18,999 nucleotides of DNA from Caulobacteraceae bacterium UBA6225 (GCA_002441055.1 DJWR01000185.1:1-18999), one strand, 5' to 3'; positions 7,702 through 15,811 are shown, counted from the stretch's first letter. Notes: generated from the sequence alone by a model not told the origin. Program-made: numbers and translations.

Positions 7702-8454
7702 ATGGCCGGCTATCGCGCACCCCGTCATCCGCAGGTCGAGCATCTGGCGCGGCGCCAGACCCTGGCGGCCCGGCTGGTGGGTCTGGCCATACTCTGGGTG
7801 CTGGTGGCGGCGTTGATCCTGGTGGCGGAACGGGCCATTCCTGATGAACACCTGCCGTGGAAGCCGCTCAGCGTCATCGATCCCGTCGGCGCGGCCACCA
7901 AGGCCAAGGCCGCTCGCACCGGCCAGGATGTGGCGGCCTGCCGCGCCGTGCTGGCCAAGGGCGGGCTGACCTACGAAATCGCGCCAGAGACTGAGGACGG
8001 CTTCTGTTCGGTGAAGGACGCCATTCAATTCACCGGCGGCATGGCCCCGCTGGCGCCGACCGATGCGGTGATGACCTGCAAGCAGGCCCTGGCTGTGGCC
8101 ATCTGGGAACGACAGGTGGTGCAGACCGCCGCCTTTGAGACCCTGGGACAGGCGGTGGTGGCGGTGGAGCATTTCGGCTCCTTCTCCTGCCGGCGGATTT
8201 ACAACCAGCAGGCCGGTCCCCCCAGCGAGCACGCCAGCGCCAACGCCCTGGATGTCTCAGGTTTCCGCTTGGCGGACGGTCAGGTGGTGCGGCTCAAGGA
8301 CCATTGGGATGACCCGGGGCCCAAGGGCGTCTTCCTGCGACAGGTCCGGGACGGGGCCTGCAAGGTGTTCCTGACCACGCTGTCGCCGGACTATAACGAC
8401 GCCCATCTGGACCATTTTCACCTGGACATGGGCGGCCGTCCCCACTGCGCCTGA
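7702..8454 (+). CDS. extensin-like C-terminal domain protein, copy 2
   Basis: A 250-aa paralogue of the preceding gene. It has a transmembrane segment at about residues 24-43, then LPWKPL (51-56) and the extensin-like C-terminal domain. Putative metal residues are His177 and Asp184 in SEHASANALDV, and His235, His238 and His240 in HLDHFHLD. Cysteines at 80, 102, 126, 163, 220 and 249 match copy 1. ATG at 7702 is preceded by GAAGG. The two copies are clearly diverged in protein sequence except at the motifs, but share a 20-nt identical stretch over SEHASAN. The family is found in many Alphaproteobacteria; its biochemical role is not settled, and a peptidoglycan-modifying activity is an inference from the LAS-like residues. 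Confidence 0.88.
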   Translation: MAGYRAPRHPQVEHLARRQTLAARLVGLAILWVLVAALILVAERAIPDEHLPWKPLSVIDPVGAATKAKAARTGQDVAACRAVLAKGGLTYEIAPETEDGFCSVKDAIQFTGGMAPLAPTDAVMTCKQALAVAIWERQVVQTAAFETLGQAVVAVEHFGSFSCRRIYNQQAGPPSEHASANALDVSGFRLADGQVVRLKDHWDDPGPKGVFLRQVRDGACKVFLTTLSPDYNDAHLDHFHLDMGGRPHCA

Positions 8455-8541
8455 TGGTGTCGGCCCGGCTTGACCCAGCGTCCGGGGGCGCCGCAAATGG
8501 CGGCCATTCAAACAAGCATTTCAATTCAGGGAAGACGCGCC

Positions 8542-9303
8542 ATGGAACTGTTCGATCTCACCGGCAAGGTCGCCGTGATCACCGGATCCTCGCGGGGCAT
8601 CGGCAAGGCCATCGCCGAGCGCATGGCTGACCATGGCGCCAAGGTGGTCATCTCCTCGCGCAAGGCCGGACCCTGCGACGAAGTGGCCGCGGCCATCAAT
8701 GAGAAGCACCCAGGCGCGGCCATCGCCGTGCCGGCCTCGATCTCCTCGAAGGAAGATCTGCAGCGGCTGGTGGACGAGACCAACAAGGCCTTTGGCAAGA
8801 TCGACATCGTCGTCTGCAACGCCGCCACCAATCCCTTCTTCGGCCCGATGTCGAAGATTGAGGACGACGCCTTCCGCAAGATCCTGGACAACAACATCAT
8901 CGCCAATAACTGGCTGATCCAGATGGCCGCGCCGCAGATGCGCGAGCGCAAGGATGGGGCGGTGATCATCATCTCCTCCATCGGCGGCCTGCGCGGCTCC
9001 ACCGGCATCGGCGCCTACAACATCTCCAAGGCCGCCGACTTCCAGCTGGCCCGCAACCTGGCTGTCGAGCTCGGCCCCGACAATATCCGCGTCAACTGCA
9101 TCGCGCCGGGCCTGGTGAAGACCGACTTCGCCAAGGCGCTCTGGGACACGCCGGAAGCCGAGAAGCGCTCCAGCGCCAACAATCCCCTGCGCCGCCTGGG
9201 CGAGCCCGACGACATCGCCGGGGCGGCCGTCTTCCTGGCGTCCAAGGCCGGCGGCTGGATGACCGGCCAGGCCATCGTCGTCGACGGCGGCGCCACCTGC
9301 TGA
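8542..9303 (+). CDS. short-chain dehydrogenase/reductase (SDR)
   Basis: A 253-aa classical SDR oxidoreductase, cytosolic and probably tetrameric. It has the cofactor motif TGSSRGIG at 14-21, an NAAT motif with Asn93, catalytic Ser146, and Tyr159-x3-Lys163 (YNISK), and a C-terminal VDGGATC typical of the family. Arg18 in the cofactor loop followed by SSRK after the second strand suggests NADP(H) preference, as in DHRS4-like reductases, but this is inference. An upstream in-frame TTG at 8470 exists; I chose the ATG at 8542 because AGGGAAG precedes it at good spacing and the N-terminus then matches the family. The GNAT gene starts 2 nt after the stop, so the two are probably co-translated. Substrate unknown. 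Confidence 0.93.
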   Translation: MELFDLTGKVAVITGSSRGIGKAIAERMADHGAKVVISSRKAGPCDEVAAAINEKHPGAAIAVPASISSKEDLQRLVDETNKAFGKIDIVVCNAATNPFFGPMSKIEDDAFRKILDNNIIANNWLIQMAAPQMRERKDGAVIIISSIGGLRGSTGIGAYNISKAADFQLARNLAVELGPDNIRVNCIAPGLVKTDFAKALWDTPEAEKRSSANNPLRRLGEPDDIAGAAVFLASKAGGWMTGQAIVVDGGATC

Positions 9304-9305
9304 TC

Positions 9306-9758
9306 ATGAGCGTCCCGGCCTTCGCATTCGCCCCGGCGAAGGCCGGTGACCTTTCGGCCCTGACCGAGCTGCGCCTGACGGTCATGGCCGAAAGCTTCAA
9401 CCGCATCGGCCGCTTCAATCCCGAACGGGCGCGGGTGTGGTTTGCGGAAACCTACCGCCCCGAGACCACCCGGCTGATCCAGGTCGAGGGCGAGACGGTG
9501 GGCTGCGTCGCCTTCTACGAGGTCGAGCCCGGCGTCCTGAAGCTTGAGCACTTCTATCTCGATCCCCGCTGGCAGGGGCGGGGCCTGGGCACGGCCATTC
9601 TGGACGATCTGCTGGCCGAGGCCGACGCCGCAGGCGCGCGGGTGATCCTGACGGTGCTGCGCCAGAGCGACGCCCAGCGTCTTTATGACCGGCGGGGCTT
9701 TGTCGTCACCGGCCATGACGACCTCGATGTCTATATGCAGCGGCCTGCGAGGGTTTAG
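9306..9758 (+). CDS. GNAT family N-acetyltransferase
   Basis: A 150-aa single-domain GNAT enzyme that would transfer an acetyl group from acetyl-CoA to an amine. The acetyl-CoA-binding motif is WQGRGLG near residue 90, followed by the helix of motif A; strands LEHFYLDP before it and the C-terminal QRLYDRRGFVVTG segment are characteristic. The substrate cannot be inferred. It starts 2 nt after the SDR stop with no Shine-Dalgarno of its own, so translational coupling is likely. Its TAG stop overlaps the TAA stop of the convergent aminotransferase by 3 bases (TTAG on the plus strand). Confidence 0.9.
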   Translation: MSVPAFAFAPAKAGDLSALTELRLTVMAESFNRIGRFNPERARVWFAETYRPETTRLIQVEGETVGCVAFYEVEPGVLKLEHFYLDPRWQGRGLGTAILDDLLAEADAAGARVILTVLRQSDAQRLYDRRGFVVTGHDDLDVYMQRPARV

Positions 9759-10915
9759 GTGACCAGATCCCTGGCCCGGGCGAGCCGCCGGGCGCCCTCG
9801 TCGAGCGTCGCGTCGGCCTTGGCGAAGCACAGACGCAGGATTGTGGTGACCGGCTCGGCTTCATAGAGGGCCGAAACCGGGATGGAGGCTACGCCGGCTT
9901 CACGAACGGCCATCAGCGCGAAGTCCCGGTCGTTCATGGCGACGCCGGAGGCGGCCAGGTCGACATTCAGGAAATAGGTCCCCTGTGACGGCAGGACCGC
10001 AAAACCATCTCTGCTCAGGGCCTCGGCCAGCCGAGCCTGGCTGGCGGCCAGGCCTGCGGGCATCTCCGCCAGCCAGTCGCCGAGGGTCTCCAGGCCAAAG
10101 GCCACGGCCACCTGCAAATTGGGCGGGGTAGTGAAGGTCAAGAACTGGTGAGCCTTGGCCAGGTGACGGGCCAAGGGCGAAGCCGCGCAGAGAAAACCCA
10201 CCTTCCAGCCGGTCAGCCCGAACATCTTGCCCGCCGAGCCGATCTTCACGCAGCGCCCGGTCATGCCGGGATAGGCCATCAGCGGCCGGTGGATGGCAGG
10301 CGCGAAGACCACCTGCTCCCAAACCTCATCGCAGATGGCGATCAGGTCGTGGGCCACGCAGATTTCCGCCAGCAGGGCCAGGTCCTCGTCTGGAACCACG
10401 ACGCCCGTGGGATTGACCGGGTTGTTCAGCACCACGAACCGGGTCTTCGGCGTGATCGCCGCCTCCAGCATGGCGGCGGTGAAACGCCAGTGCGGCGGCG
10501 CTAGCGAGATCAGCCTCGCCACGCCGCCCGCCCGCCGGATCAGCGGCAGATAGGCGTCATAGAGCGGCTGAAAAACGATGACCTCGTCGCCCGGCTCGAT
10601 CAGGGCCAGAAAGGTCGCGGCCAGGGCTTCTGTCGCGCCCGAGGTGATGACCACCTCCGACGTGGGATCGAGCTCAAGCCCCTGGGTGCGGCGATAGTGG
10701 CCGGCGACCGCGGCCCGCAGATCGGGCAGGCCGGCCATGGGCGGATACTGGTTGTAGCCGTCCAGCACCGCCTCGGCGGCGCGGCGCCGCAGGGCTTCGG
10801 GCCCTGGATCGTCGGGGAATCCCTGGCCGAGATTGATCGCCCCATGCGCCCGCGCCAGCCCGCTCATCTCTTCGAAGATGGTGGTCGGCAGGGCGGAAAA
10901 GGTGGCGTCAGGCAT
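9755..10915 (-). CDS. class I/II PLP-dependent aminotransferase
   Basis: A 386-aa fold-type I aminotransferase. The PLP lysine is Lys230 in SAGKMFGLTGWKVG; Tyr118, Asn168 (NPVNPTG) and Asp196 (ICDEVWE) complete the cofactor pocket, and a C-terminal Arg in TTILRLCF would bind the substrate carboxylate. The N-terminal INLGQGFPD motif places it with the kynurenine/methionine aminotransferase-like group (YbdL, kynurenine-oxoglutarate transaminase, some succinyl-DAP aminotransferases). Amino donor specificity is not readable. A weak AGGA precedes the ATG. It starts 58 bp downstream of typA on the same strand, so it may be read through from typA. It overlaps the GNAT stop by a few bases at its 3' end. 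Confidence 0.92.
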   Translation of the reverse strand: MPDATFSALPTTIFEEMSGLARAHGAINLGQGFPDDPGPEALRRRAAEAVLDGYNQYPPMAGLPDLRAAVAGHYRRTQGLELDPTSEVVITSGATEALAATFLALIEPGDEVIVFQPLYDAYLPLIRRAGGVARLISLAPPHWRFTAAMLEAAITPKTRFVVLNNPVNPTGVVVPDEDLALLAEICVAHDLIAICDEVWEQVVFAPAIHRPLMAYPGMTGRCVKIGSAGKMFGLTGWKVGFLCAASPLARHLAKAHQFLTFTTPPNLQVAVAFGLETLGDWLAEMPAGLAASQARLAEALSRDGFAVLPSQGTYFLNVDLAASGVAMNDRDFALMAVREAGVASIPVSALYEAEPVTTILRLCFAKADATLDEGARRLARARDLVT

Positions 10916-10973
10916 GGGACGATCCTAGCCGCCTCTCCATGCCCTGTCTGTCCCTGGGCCTAGGGTCGAAGCC

Positions 10974-12806
<1,833 letters not shown>

Positions 12807-12987
12807 GGGAAACCTTTTCCGGAAGCGGCGGCTTTTAGGGGACAAGACGCCCCGCGGCTAGCGCGAACTGGTGACAGACTTCGAAGCGACCACCTTCAAC
12901 TTGTGCGTTGCAACATGAAATTCCTCGTGATTCAGCTTGGTCAAATCACTGAATAATAACGAGAAATGTCTCAAATTAAGGCCCTGT

Positions 12988-12999
12988 TCGCAATTGCGA
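12988..12999. promoter_or_regulatory. 12-bp perfect palindrome, candidate operator
   Basis: TCGCAATTGCGA is a perfect palindrome inside the AT-rich stretch between typA and the candidate small RNA. Its right half overlaps the TTGCGA I propose as a -35 element (12994-12999), which would fit a regulator controlling plus-strand transcription. The regulator is unknown. Confidence 0.25.
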
Positions 13000-13029
13000 C
13001 AATTTATCCCTTGTTCTTTTGTGCGCCGC

Positions 13030-13129
13030 ACCGTAGATTTTCACCGTGAGGCGTCTCCGGATGCCTCTGCCCTTCCTGGGCGTTTCCTCCCTAATGAACT
13101 GGCCGCGCTTTCGAGCGCGGCCTTTTTTT
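13030..13129 (+). ncRNA. candidate small RNA in the typA-amidohydrolase intergenic region
   Basis: The 343-bp gap 12807-13149 has no convincing protein gene, yet ends in a perfect plus-strand terminator (13101-13129) that no plus-strand protein gene would use. Just before it are two hairpins, 13048-13067 (GAGGC/GCCTC) and 13069-13081 (GCCC/GGGC), and an unpaired CCTCCC at 13086-13091, which is complementary to Shine-Dalgarno sequences. A possible promoter is TTGCGA (12994-12999), 17 bp, TTTTGT (13017-13022), which would start RNA near 13030. This suggests a roughly 100-nt regulatory RNA, possibly acting on translation start sites. The terminator is clear; the 5' end and function are inferred. 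Confidence 0.45.
13101..13129 (+). terminator. rho-independent terminator
   Basis: GGCCGCGCT, loop TTCG, AGCGCGGCC forms a perfect 9-bp GC-rich stem, followed directly by seven T residues. The T-run is present only in the plus direction, so it terminates plus-strand transcription, although both flanking protein genes are on the minus strand. It therefore marks the end of a non-coding plus-strand transcript. Confidence 0.85.
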
Positions 13130-13149
13130 GGCTGCCGGGTAAGCGCCGC

Positions 13150-14052
13150 TCAGAGACGTCCAGCCCAGTCGTGCGTGGTCAGGGCGAGGGTCAGGGCGGC
13201 GATGTCGGCCTTCAGGCGGGCGAAGCCTGGGGTGGGCGACAGGGTGTCTTCATCCAGATAGAGCGCCCGGTTCAGCTCGATCTGCAGGGCGTGCACCCGG
13301 CGAGCGGGACGGCCATAGTGTTCGGTAGTGTAGCCGCCCGCGTAGGGCGTATTGCGCACCACCCGGTAGCCGCGGGTCTCCAGCACCACCTCGACCAGGC
13401 GGGTGAGCCCATTGGCGCAGGCCGAGCCGAAACGGTCTCCGAGGACGATGTCGCATCCCCTGACGCCCGCCGCCCTGGCGGCGGCCGAGGGCATGGAATG
13501 CCAGTCCAGCAACACCGCGACCCCATGGGCGGCCTGGGCCTGGGCGATCAGTCCGCTGAGGGCGGCGTGATAGGGCCGGTGCGCCCCCTCGATCCGGCCT
13601 TGCGCTTCGGCGAAGGTCAGTTTGCGGGCGTAGATCTCCTGGCCTTCGGAGACCACCTTGGCGATGGCGCCGAGACCAGCCGCCACCCGGGCGGTGCGGC
13701 TGCGGGCGAAGTCCGGCAGGGCGTCAGCGAACATGCCCGGGTCGAGTTCGAAGGCGTCGCGGTTCACATCTATATACGCGCGCGCATAGTTGGCGGTGAT
13801 CAGCGCCGCCCCGGCTTCCGGCGCGCCCTCCACCAACTGGTCCACAAAGGCGTCTTCCGACCGACGGATGGCCTGAGCGTCCAGACGCGCGGCCGACATC
13901 ATGTCGTCGGGATAGACCCGTCCGGAATGGGGTGAGGCGAAGATCACCGGCGTTGGCGGCGGGGCCCCGGGTTCTGCGGCCAGGCGCAGGTCAAAGCTCG
14001 CCAGCGCCGGGGCGGCCGGCTCTGAGACATCAAGGGGCTCGACCGCGGACAT
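13150..14052 (-). CDS. N-formylglutamate amidohydrolase family protein
   Basis: A 300-aa zinc-dependent hydrolase of the N-formylglutamate amidohydrolase (HutG-type) family, which in histidine degradation splits N-formyl-glutamate to formate and glutamate. Motifs seen are ASPHSG (about 39-44), the SEDAFVD helix, YIDVNRD, the metal-binding LLDWHSMPS, and HALQIELNRALYLDE near the C-terminus. No other hut genes are nearby, so the physiological substrate may differ. Starts possible are TTG 14088, ATG 14061 and ATG 14052, none with a Shine-Dalgarno. I chose 14052 because a promoter-like TTGACC-17-TCATAT ends 7 nt before it, which would make a leaderless message; the ATG at 14061 falls inside that -10. 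The gene is divergent from cpdR. Confidence 0.87.
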   Translation of the reverse strand: MSAVEPLDVSEPAAPALASFDLRLAAEPGAPPPTPVIFASPHSGRVYPDDMMSAARLDAQAIRRSEDAFVDQLVEGAPEAGAALITANYARAYIDVNRDAFELDPGMFADALPDFARSRTARVAAGLGAIAKVVSEGQEIYARKLTFAEAQGRIEGAHRPYHAALSGLIAQAQAAHGVAVLLDWHSMPSAAARAAGVRGCDIVLGDRFGSACANGLTRLVEVVLETRGYRVVRNTPYAGGYTTEHYGRPARRVHALQIELNRALYLDEDTLSPTPGFARLKADIAALTLALTTHDWAGRL

Positions 14053-14059
14053 GGCGCGC

Positions 14060-14088
14060 ATATGACGATGCGCCGGGCGCAGGGTCAA
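14060..14088 (-). promoter_or_regulatory. candidate promoter of the amidohydrolase gene, leaderless
   Basis: On the minus strand TTGACC (14088-14083) is followed by a 17-bp spacer and TCATAT (14065-14060). The expected transcription start falls at or next to the ATG at 14052. The GGGTCAAA containing the -35 is repeated at 14113-14120, 31 bp away, about three helical turns. Function is inferred from sequence match and spacing only. Confidence 0.4.
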
Positions 14089-14197
14089 ACGGATCGGGGG
14101 CGAACGGACCTGGGGTCAAAGGATGGGGCGGTTCATCGGGGATTTACAAAGCTGGCCCTATGGTCGCCCTATGAAAGACGACGCCCTGGAAGCGCCC

Positions 14198-14554
14198 ATG
14201 CCCCGTATTCTTCTCGCTGAGGACGACGACTCCCTGCGCGGCTTCCTGGCCCGCGCCCTGGAGCGCGCCGGCTTCGAGGTGCGCGCCTGCGCCGATGGGG
14301 AGGAGGCCGCCGCGGTCCTGGATCAGGATTGGGACCTGCTGCTCACCGACATCGTCATGCCCGGCATGGACGGAATCGAGGTGGCCCGCCTGGCCGCCGC
14401 GCGCAATCCGGCCCTGCGCATCATGTTCATCACTGGCTTCGCCGCCGTGGCCCTGGCCGCCGGCGACTCCGCGCCTGCCGGCGCCAAGGTCCTGTCCAAA
14501 CCTATCCACCTGCGCGAGATCGTCGCCGAGGTGGAGCGAATGATGGCGGCCTGA
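14198..14554 (+). CDS. cpdR: single-domain response regulator CpdR
   Basis: A 118-aa receiver domain with no output domain. In Caulobacter, unphosphorylated CpdR acts at the cell pole as an adaptor that primes ClpXP for degradation of cell-cycle proteins, and the CckA-ChpT phosphorelay switches it off. Here the acidic pocket is EDDD (8-11), the phosphoacceptor is Asp51 in LLLTDIVMPGMDG (the same number as in C. crescentus), and Thr79 (FITGF) and Lys101 (LSKP) complete the switch. The FITGFAAVAL and AKVLSKPIHLRE stretches are, as I recall them, hallmark CpdR sequence. I chose ATG 14198 with GGAAGC upstream over in-frame ATGs at 14123 and 14171, because it gives the canonical length. It is divergent from the amidohydrolase and followed by tRNA-Val. 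Confidence 0.93.
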   Translation: MPRILLAEDDDSLRGFLARALERAGFEVRACADGEEAAAVLDQDWDLLLTDIVMPGMDGIEVARLAAARNPALRIMFITGFAAVALAAGDSAPAGAKVLSKPIHLREIVAEVERMMAA

Positions 14555-14584
14555 GGCTAGCGCCTCGCGGGCGGCTTTCAGCCC

Positions 14585-14613
14585 TTGCACAGGGGCCGGC
14601 CGCCCGTTATACC
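14585..14613 (+). promoter_or_regulatory. candidate promoter of tRNA-Val
   Basis: TTGCAC (14585-14590) and TATACC (14608-14613) are separated by 17 bp, and the -10 lies 37 bp before the tRNA. A CCCCTAAGGGG palindrome lies between them and the tRNA, in the presumed leader. Support is sequence match and position. Confidence 0.45.
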
Positions 14614-14649
14614 GCCGCCCTTCCCGTCCCCTAAGGGGGCCGCCCTTAT

Positions 14650-14724
14650 GGACGCGTAGCTCAGCGGGAGAGCACCTCGTTGACATCGAGGGGGTCACAG
14701 GTTCAATCCCTGTCGCGTCCACCA
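14650..14724 (+). tRNA. tRNA-Val (anticodon GAC)
   Basis: A 75-nt cloverleaf with encoded CCA. The acceptor stem pairs GGACGCG (14650-14656) with CGCGTCC (14714-14720), with discriminator A and CCA at 14721-14724. The D arm begins GCTCAGCGGGAGAGC. The anticodon stem CCTCG/CGAGG encloses TTGACAT with anticodon GAC at 14682-14684, which reads GUC and GUU. The T arm holds GTTCAATC between CAGG-type pairs. I see no integration scar or duplicated 3' end nearby. Confidence 0.97.
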
Positions 14725-14806
14725 TCCCTTTCCAAAAAATCGTCTCCGCAGCCAAGTCTGGTCTCGACCACTGGTCTGCCGGTTCAGGCCACCCGGAGGT
14801 GGCGAC

Positions 14807-15406
14807 GTGCCCCGTCCCGCTGATCCACCGACTCAAGTTCGCCCCGAGCAGATTGAGACCGACCGCCTGATCCTGCGGGACTTTCGGCCGGAGGATACCG
14901 AGGCGGTGCACGCCTATGGGTCTGACCCAGAAGTCGTCCAATATATGCCCTGGGGTCCTAACAGCCCGCAGGACACGGCGGCCTTCATGGCCCGGGTCCT
15001 GGAGCAGCAGGCGACCTGGCCCCGGCTGGATCTCGGCCTCGCCGTTGAGCTGAAAGGCGAACGGCAGGTCGTCGGCTCCATCGCCCTGCACCTGCGGGAC
15101 ATTCCCAACGCCACGGTGGAGATGGGCTATGTCCTGCGTCGGGACCTGTGGGGGCAGGGCCTGGTCAGCGAGGCGGCTGAGGCGATGATGGCCTTGGGTT
15201 TCAGCCTTGGCCTGCATCGCATCTATGCGACCTGCGACGTGCGGAATGTGGGCTCCTACCGGGTGATGGAGAAGCTCGGCATGCGACGCGAGGGCGTCCT
15301 TCTTAAGGATCGGCGCATTCGCGGCGTCTGGCGCGACACCTATGTCTACGCCCTGCTGGCGGAAGAATGGGCCCAGCGCCGAGGTGATTCAGCCCACAAC
15401 GCCTGA
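14807..15406 (+). CDS. RimJ/RimL-type GNAT acetyltransferase
   Basis: A 199-aa GNAT enzyme of the ribosomal-protein-serine/alanine acetyltransferase type, which acetylates protein N-termini or small-molecule amines. The IETDRLILRDFRPED beginning is the family signature; the acetyl-CoA site is DLWGQGLVSEA near residue 110-120, and DVRNVGSYRVMEKLGM is the conserved C-terminal helix-strand. The start is a GTG at 14807, supported by a strong GGAGGTG at 14795-14801. It lies 82 bp downstream of tRNA-Val on the same strand. No clear terminator follows. Exact substrate is unknown. Confidence 0.92.
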   Translation: MPRPADPPTQVRPEQIETDRLILRDFRPEDTEAVHAYGSDPEVVQYMPWGPNSPQDTAAFMARVLEQQATWPRLDLGLAVELKGERQVVGSIALHLRDIPNATVEMGYVLRRDLWGQGLVSEAAEAMMALGFSLGLHRIYATCDVRNVGSYRVMEKLGMRREGVLLKDRRIRGVWRDTYVYALLAEEWAQRRGDSAHNA

Positions 15407-15521
15407 TTCGTCTGCGCCGTCCTGAGCCCGGGTTCGGCTGAGGGCCCGGCGTCGGTTCCGAGGCGATCAGGGGCTTATAGAAAAGACGGTACTGTCAAAA
15501 ACGCTCGGGGTTGCGGTGCGT

Positions 15522-15611
15522 TACCACCGCCAATTCGGACTTCCCTTACGGAACCGCCATGCAGTTCCGACGGGTGATGTAACCCGCGGGGCGGTTACAT
15601 TGGCGGTTGTA
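15522..15611. repeat. long inverted repeat enclosing two nested inverted repeats
   Basis: The outer arms are TACCACCGCCAAT (15522-15534) and ATTGGCGGTTGTA (15599-15611), 12 of 13 positions complementary. Inside lie CGGAAC-N9-GTTCCG (15549-15569) and ATGTAACC-N8-GGTTACAT (15577-15600), both with perfect arms; the second touches the outer arm by two bases. A folded RNA or cruciform would make a branched three-stem structure. It matches no riboswitch consensus I know. It may be a palindromic mobile repeat or a structured leader. Confidence 0.55.
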
Positions 15612-15628
15612 GAAGGCGAGGTATGCTC

Positions 15629-15655
15629 TCAACCCCTTGGTACGCAAGGGGTTGA
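15629..15655. repeat. perfect 10-bp inverted repeat
   Basis: TCAACCCCTT, a 7-nt spacer GGTACGC, then AAGGGGTTGA: arms are perfectly complementary over 10 bp. There is no T-run on either side, so it is not an obvious intrinsic terminator. It could be an operator or an RNA hairpin about 85-110 bp upstream of the -10-like box of the TonB receptor gene. Confidence 0.55.
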
Positions 15656-15715
15656 ATGTCAAAACTTGCATGACAGTCAAATAGTCTGGTTGTGTCTCCC
15701 CGTTGAAAAAATTCT

Positions 15716-15743
15716 GGCGCTTTTGCAAAAGGCGCCGGATAAT
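15716..15743 (+). promoter_or_regulatory. candidate promoter -10 box with overlapping palindrome, TonB receptor gene
   Basis: GATAAT at 15738-15743 matches the -10 consensus at five of six positions and lies 68 bp before the receptor ATG. The expected -35 place is filled not by a good hexamer but by a palindrome, GGCGC-TTTTGCAAAAG-GCGCC (15716-15736), which contains the perfect 12-bp CTTTTGCAAAAG. A weak natural -35 overlapped by a symmetric site suits an activator- or repressor-controlled promoter. The regulator is unknown. Confidence 0.4.
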
Positions 15744-15811
15744 CATTTTTGCTCACGGGTCAAAATCCCCACGCCATAAGGGGATCGGCGCCAAGAGGGG
15801 GAAGGAAACCA

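Larger units (their letters stand above)
15407..15811. other. 405-bp intergenic region rich in inverted repeats
   Basis: No convincing protein gene lies here: short frames on both strands run through the palindromes without family signatures or ribosome sites. The region holds five inverted repeats (15513-15530, 15522-15611, 15549-15569, 15577-15600, 15629-15655), a palindrome at 15716-15736, a GATAAT -10-like box at 15738-15743, and three GTCAAAA words in the same orientation. The part after about 15655 is AT-rich. It is probably the regulatory region of the TonB-dependent receptor gene, with or without an inserted repeat element. Confidence 0.6.

Noticed and set aside
12915..12956. 13-codon plus-strand frame (MKFLVIQLGQITE) as a leader peptide
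   Set aside because: No Shine-Dalgarno and no downstream plus-strand gene for it to control; probably chance in AT-rich DNA.
12937..13935. 332-aa open frame on the plus strand opposite the amidohydrolase
   Set aside because: It runs straight through the intrinsic terminator at 13101-13129 and overlaps the well-supported minus-strand gene.
14650..14724. tRNA-Val as integration site of a mobile island
   Set aside because: No integrase gene, no repeated tRNA 3' end and no change in gene content or composition follows it.
15516..15779. 87-aa plus-strand frame and a 66-aa minus-strand frame in the receptor upstream region
   Set aside because: They cross several perfect inverted repeats, have no ribosome site and no similarity I recognise; regulatory or repeat DNA is the simpler reading.
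15480..15811. Cobalamin riboswitch ahead of the TonB receptor
   Set aside because: The structured region invites it, but I find no B12-box sequence, and the likely -10 box lies downstream of the stems.
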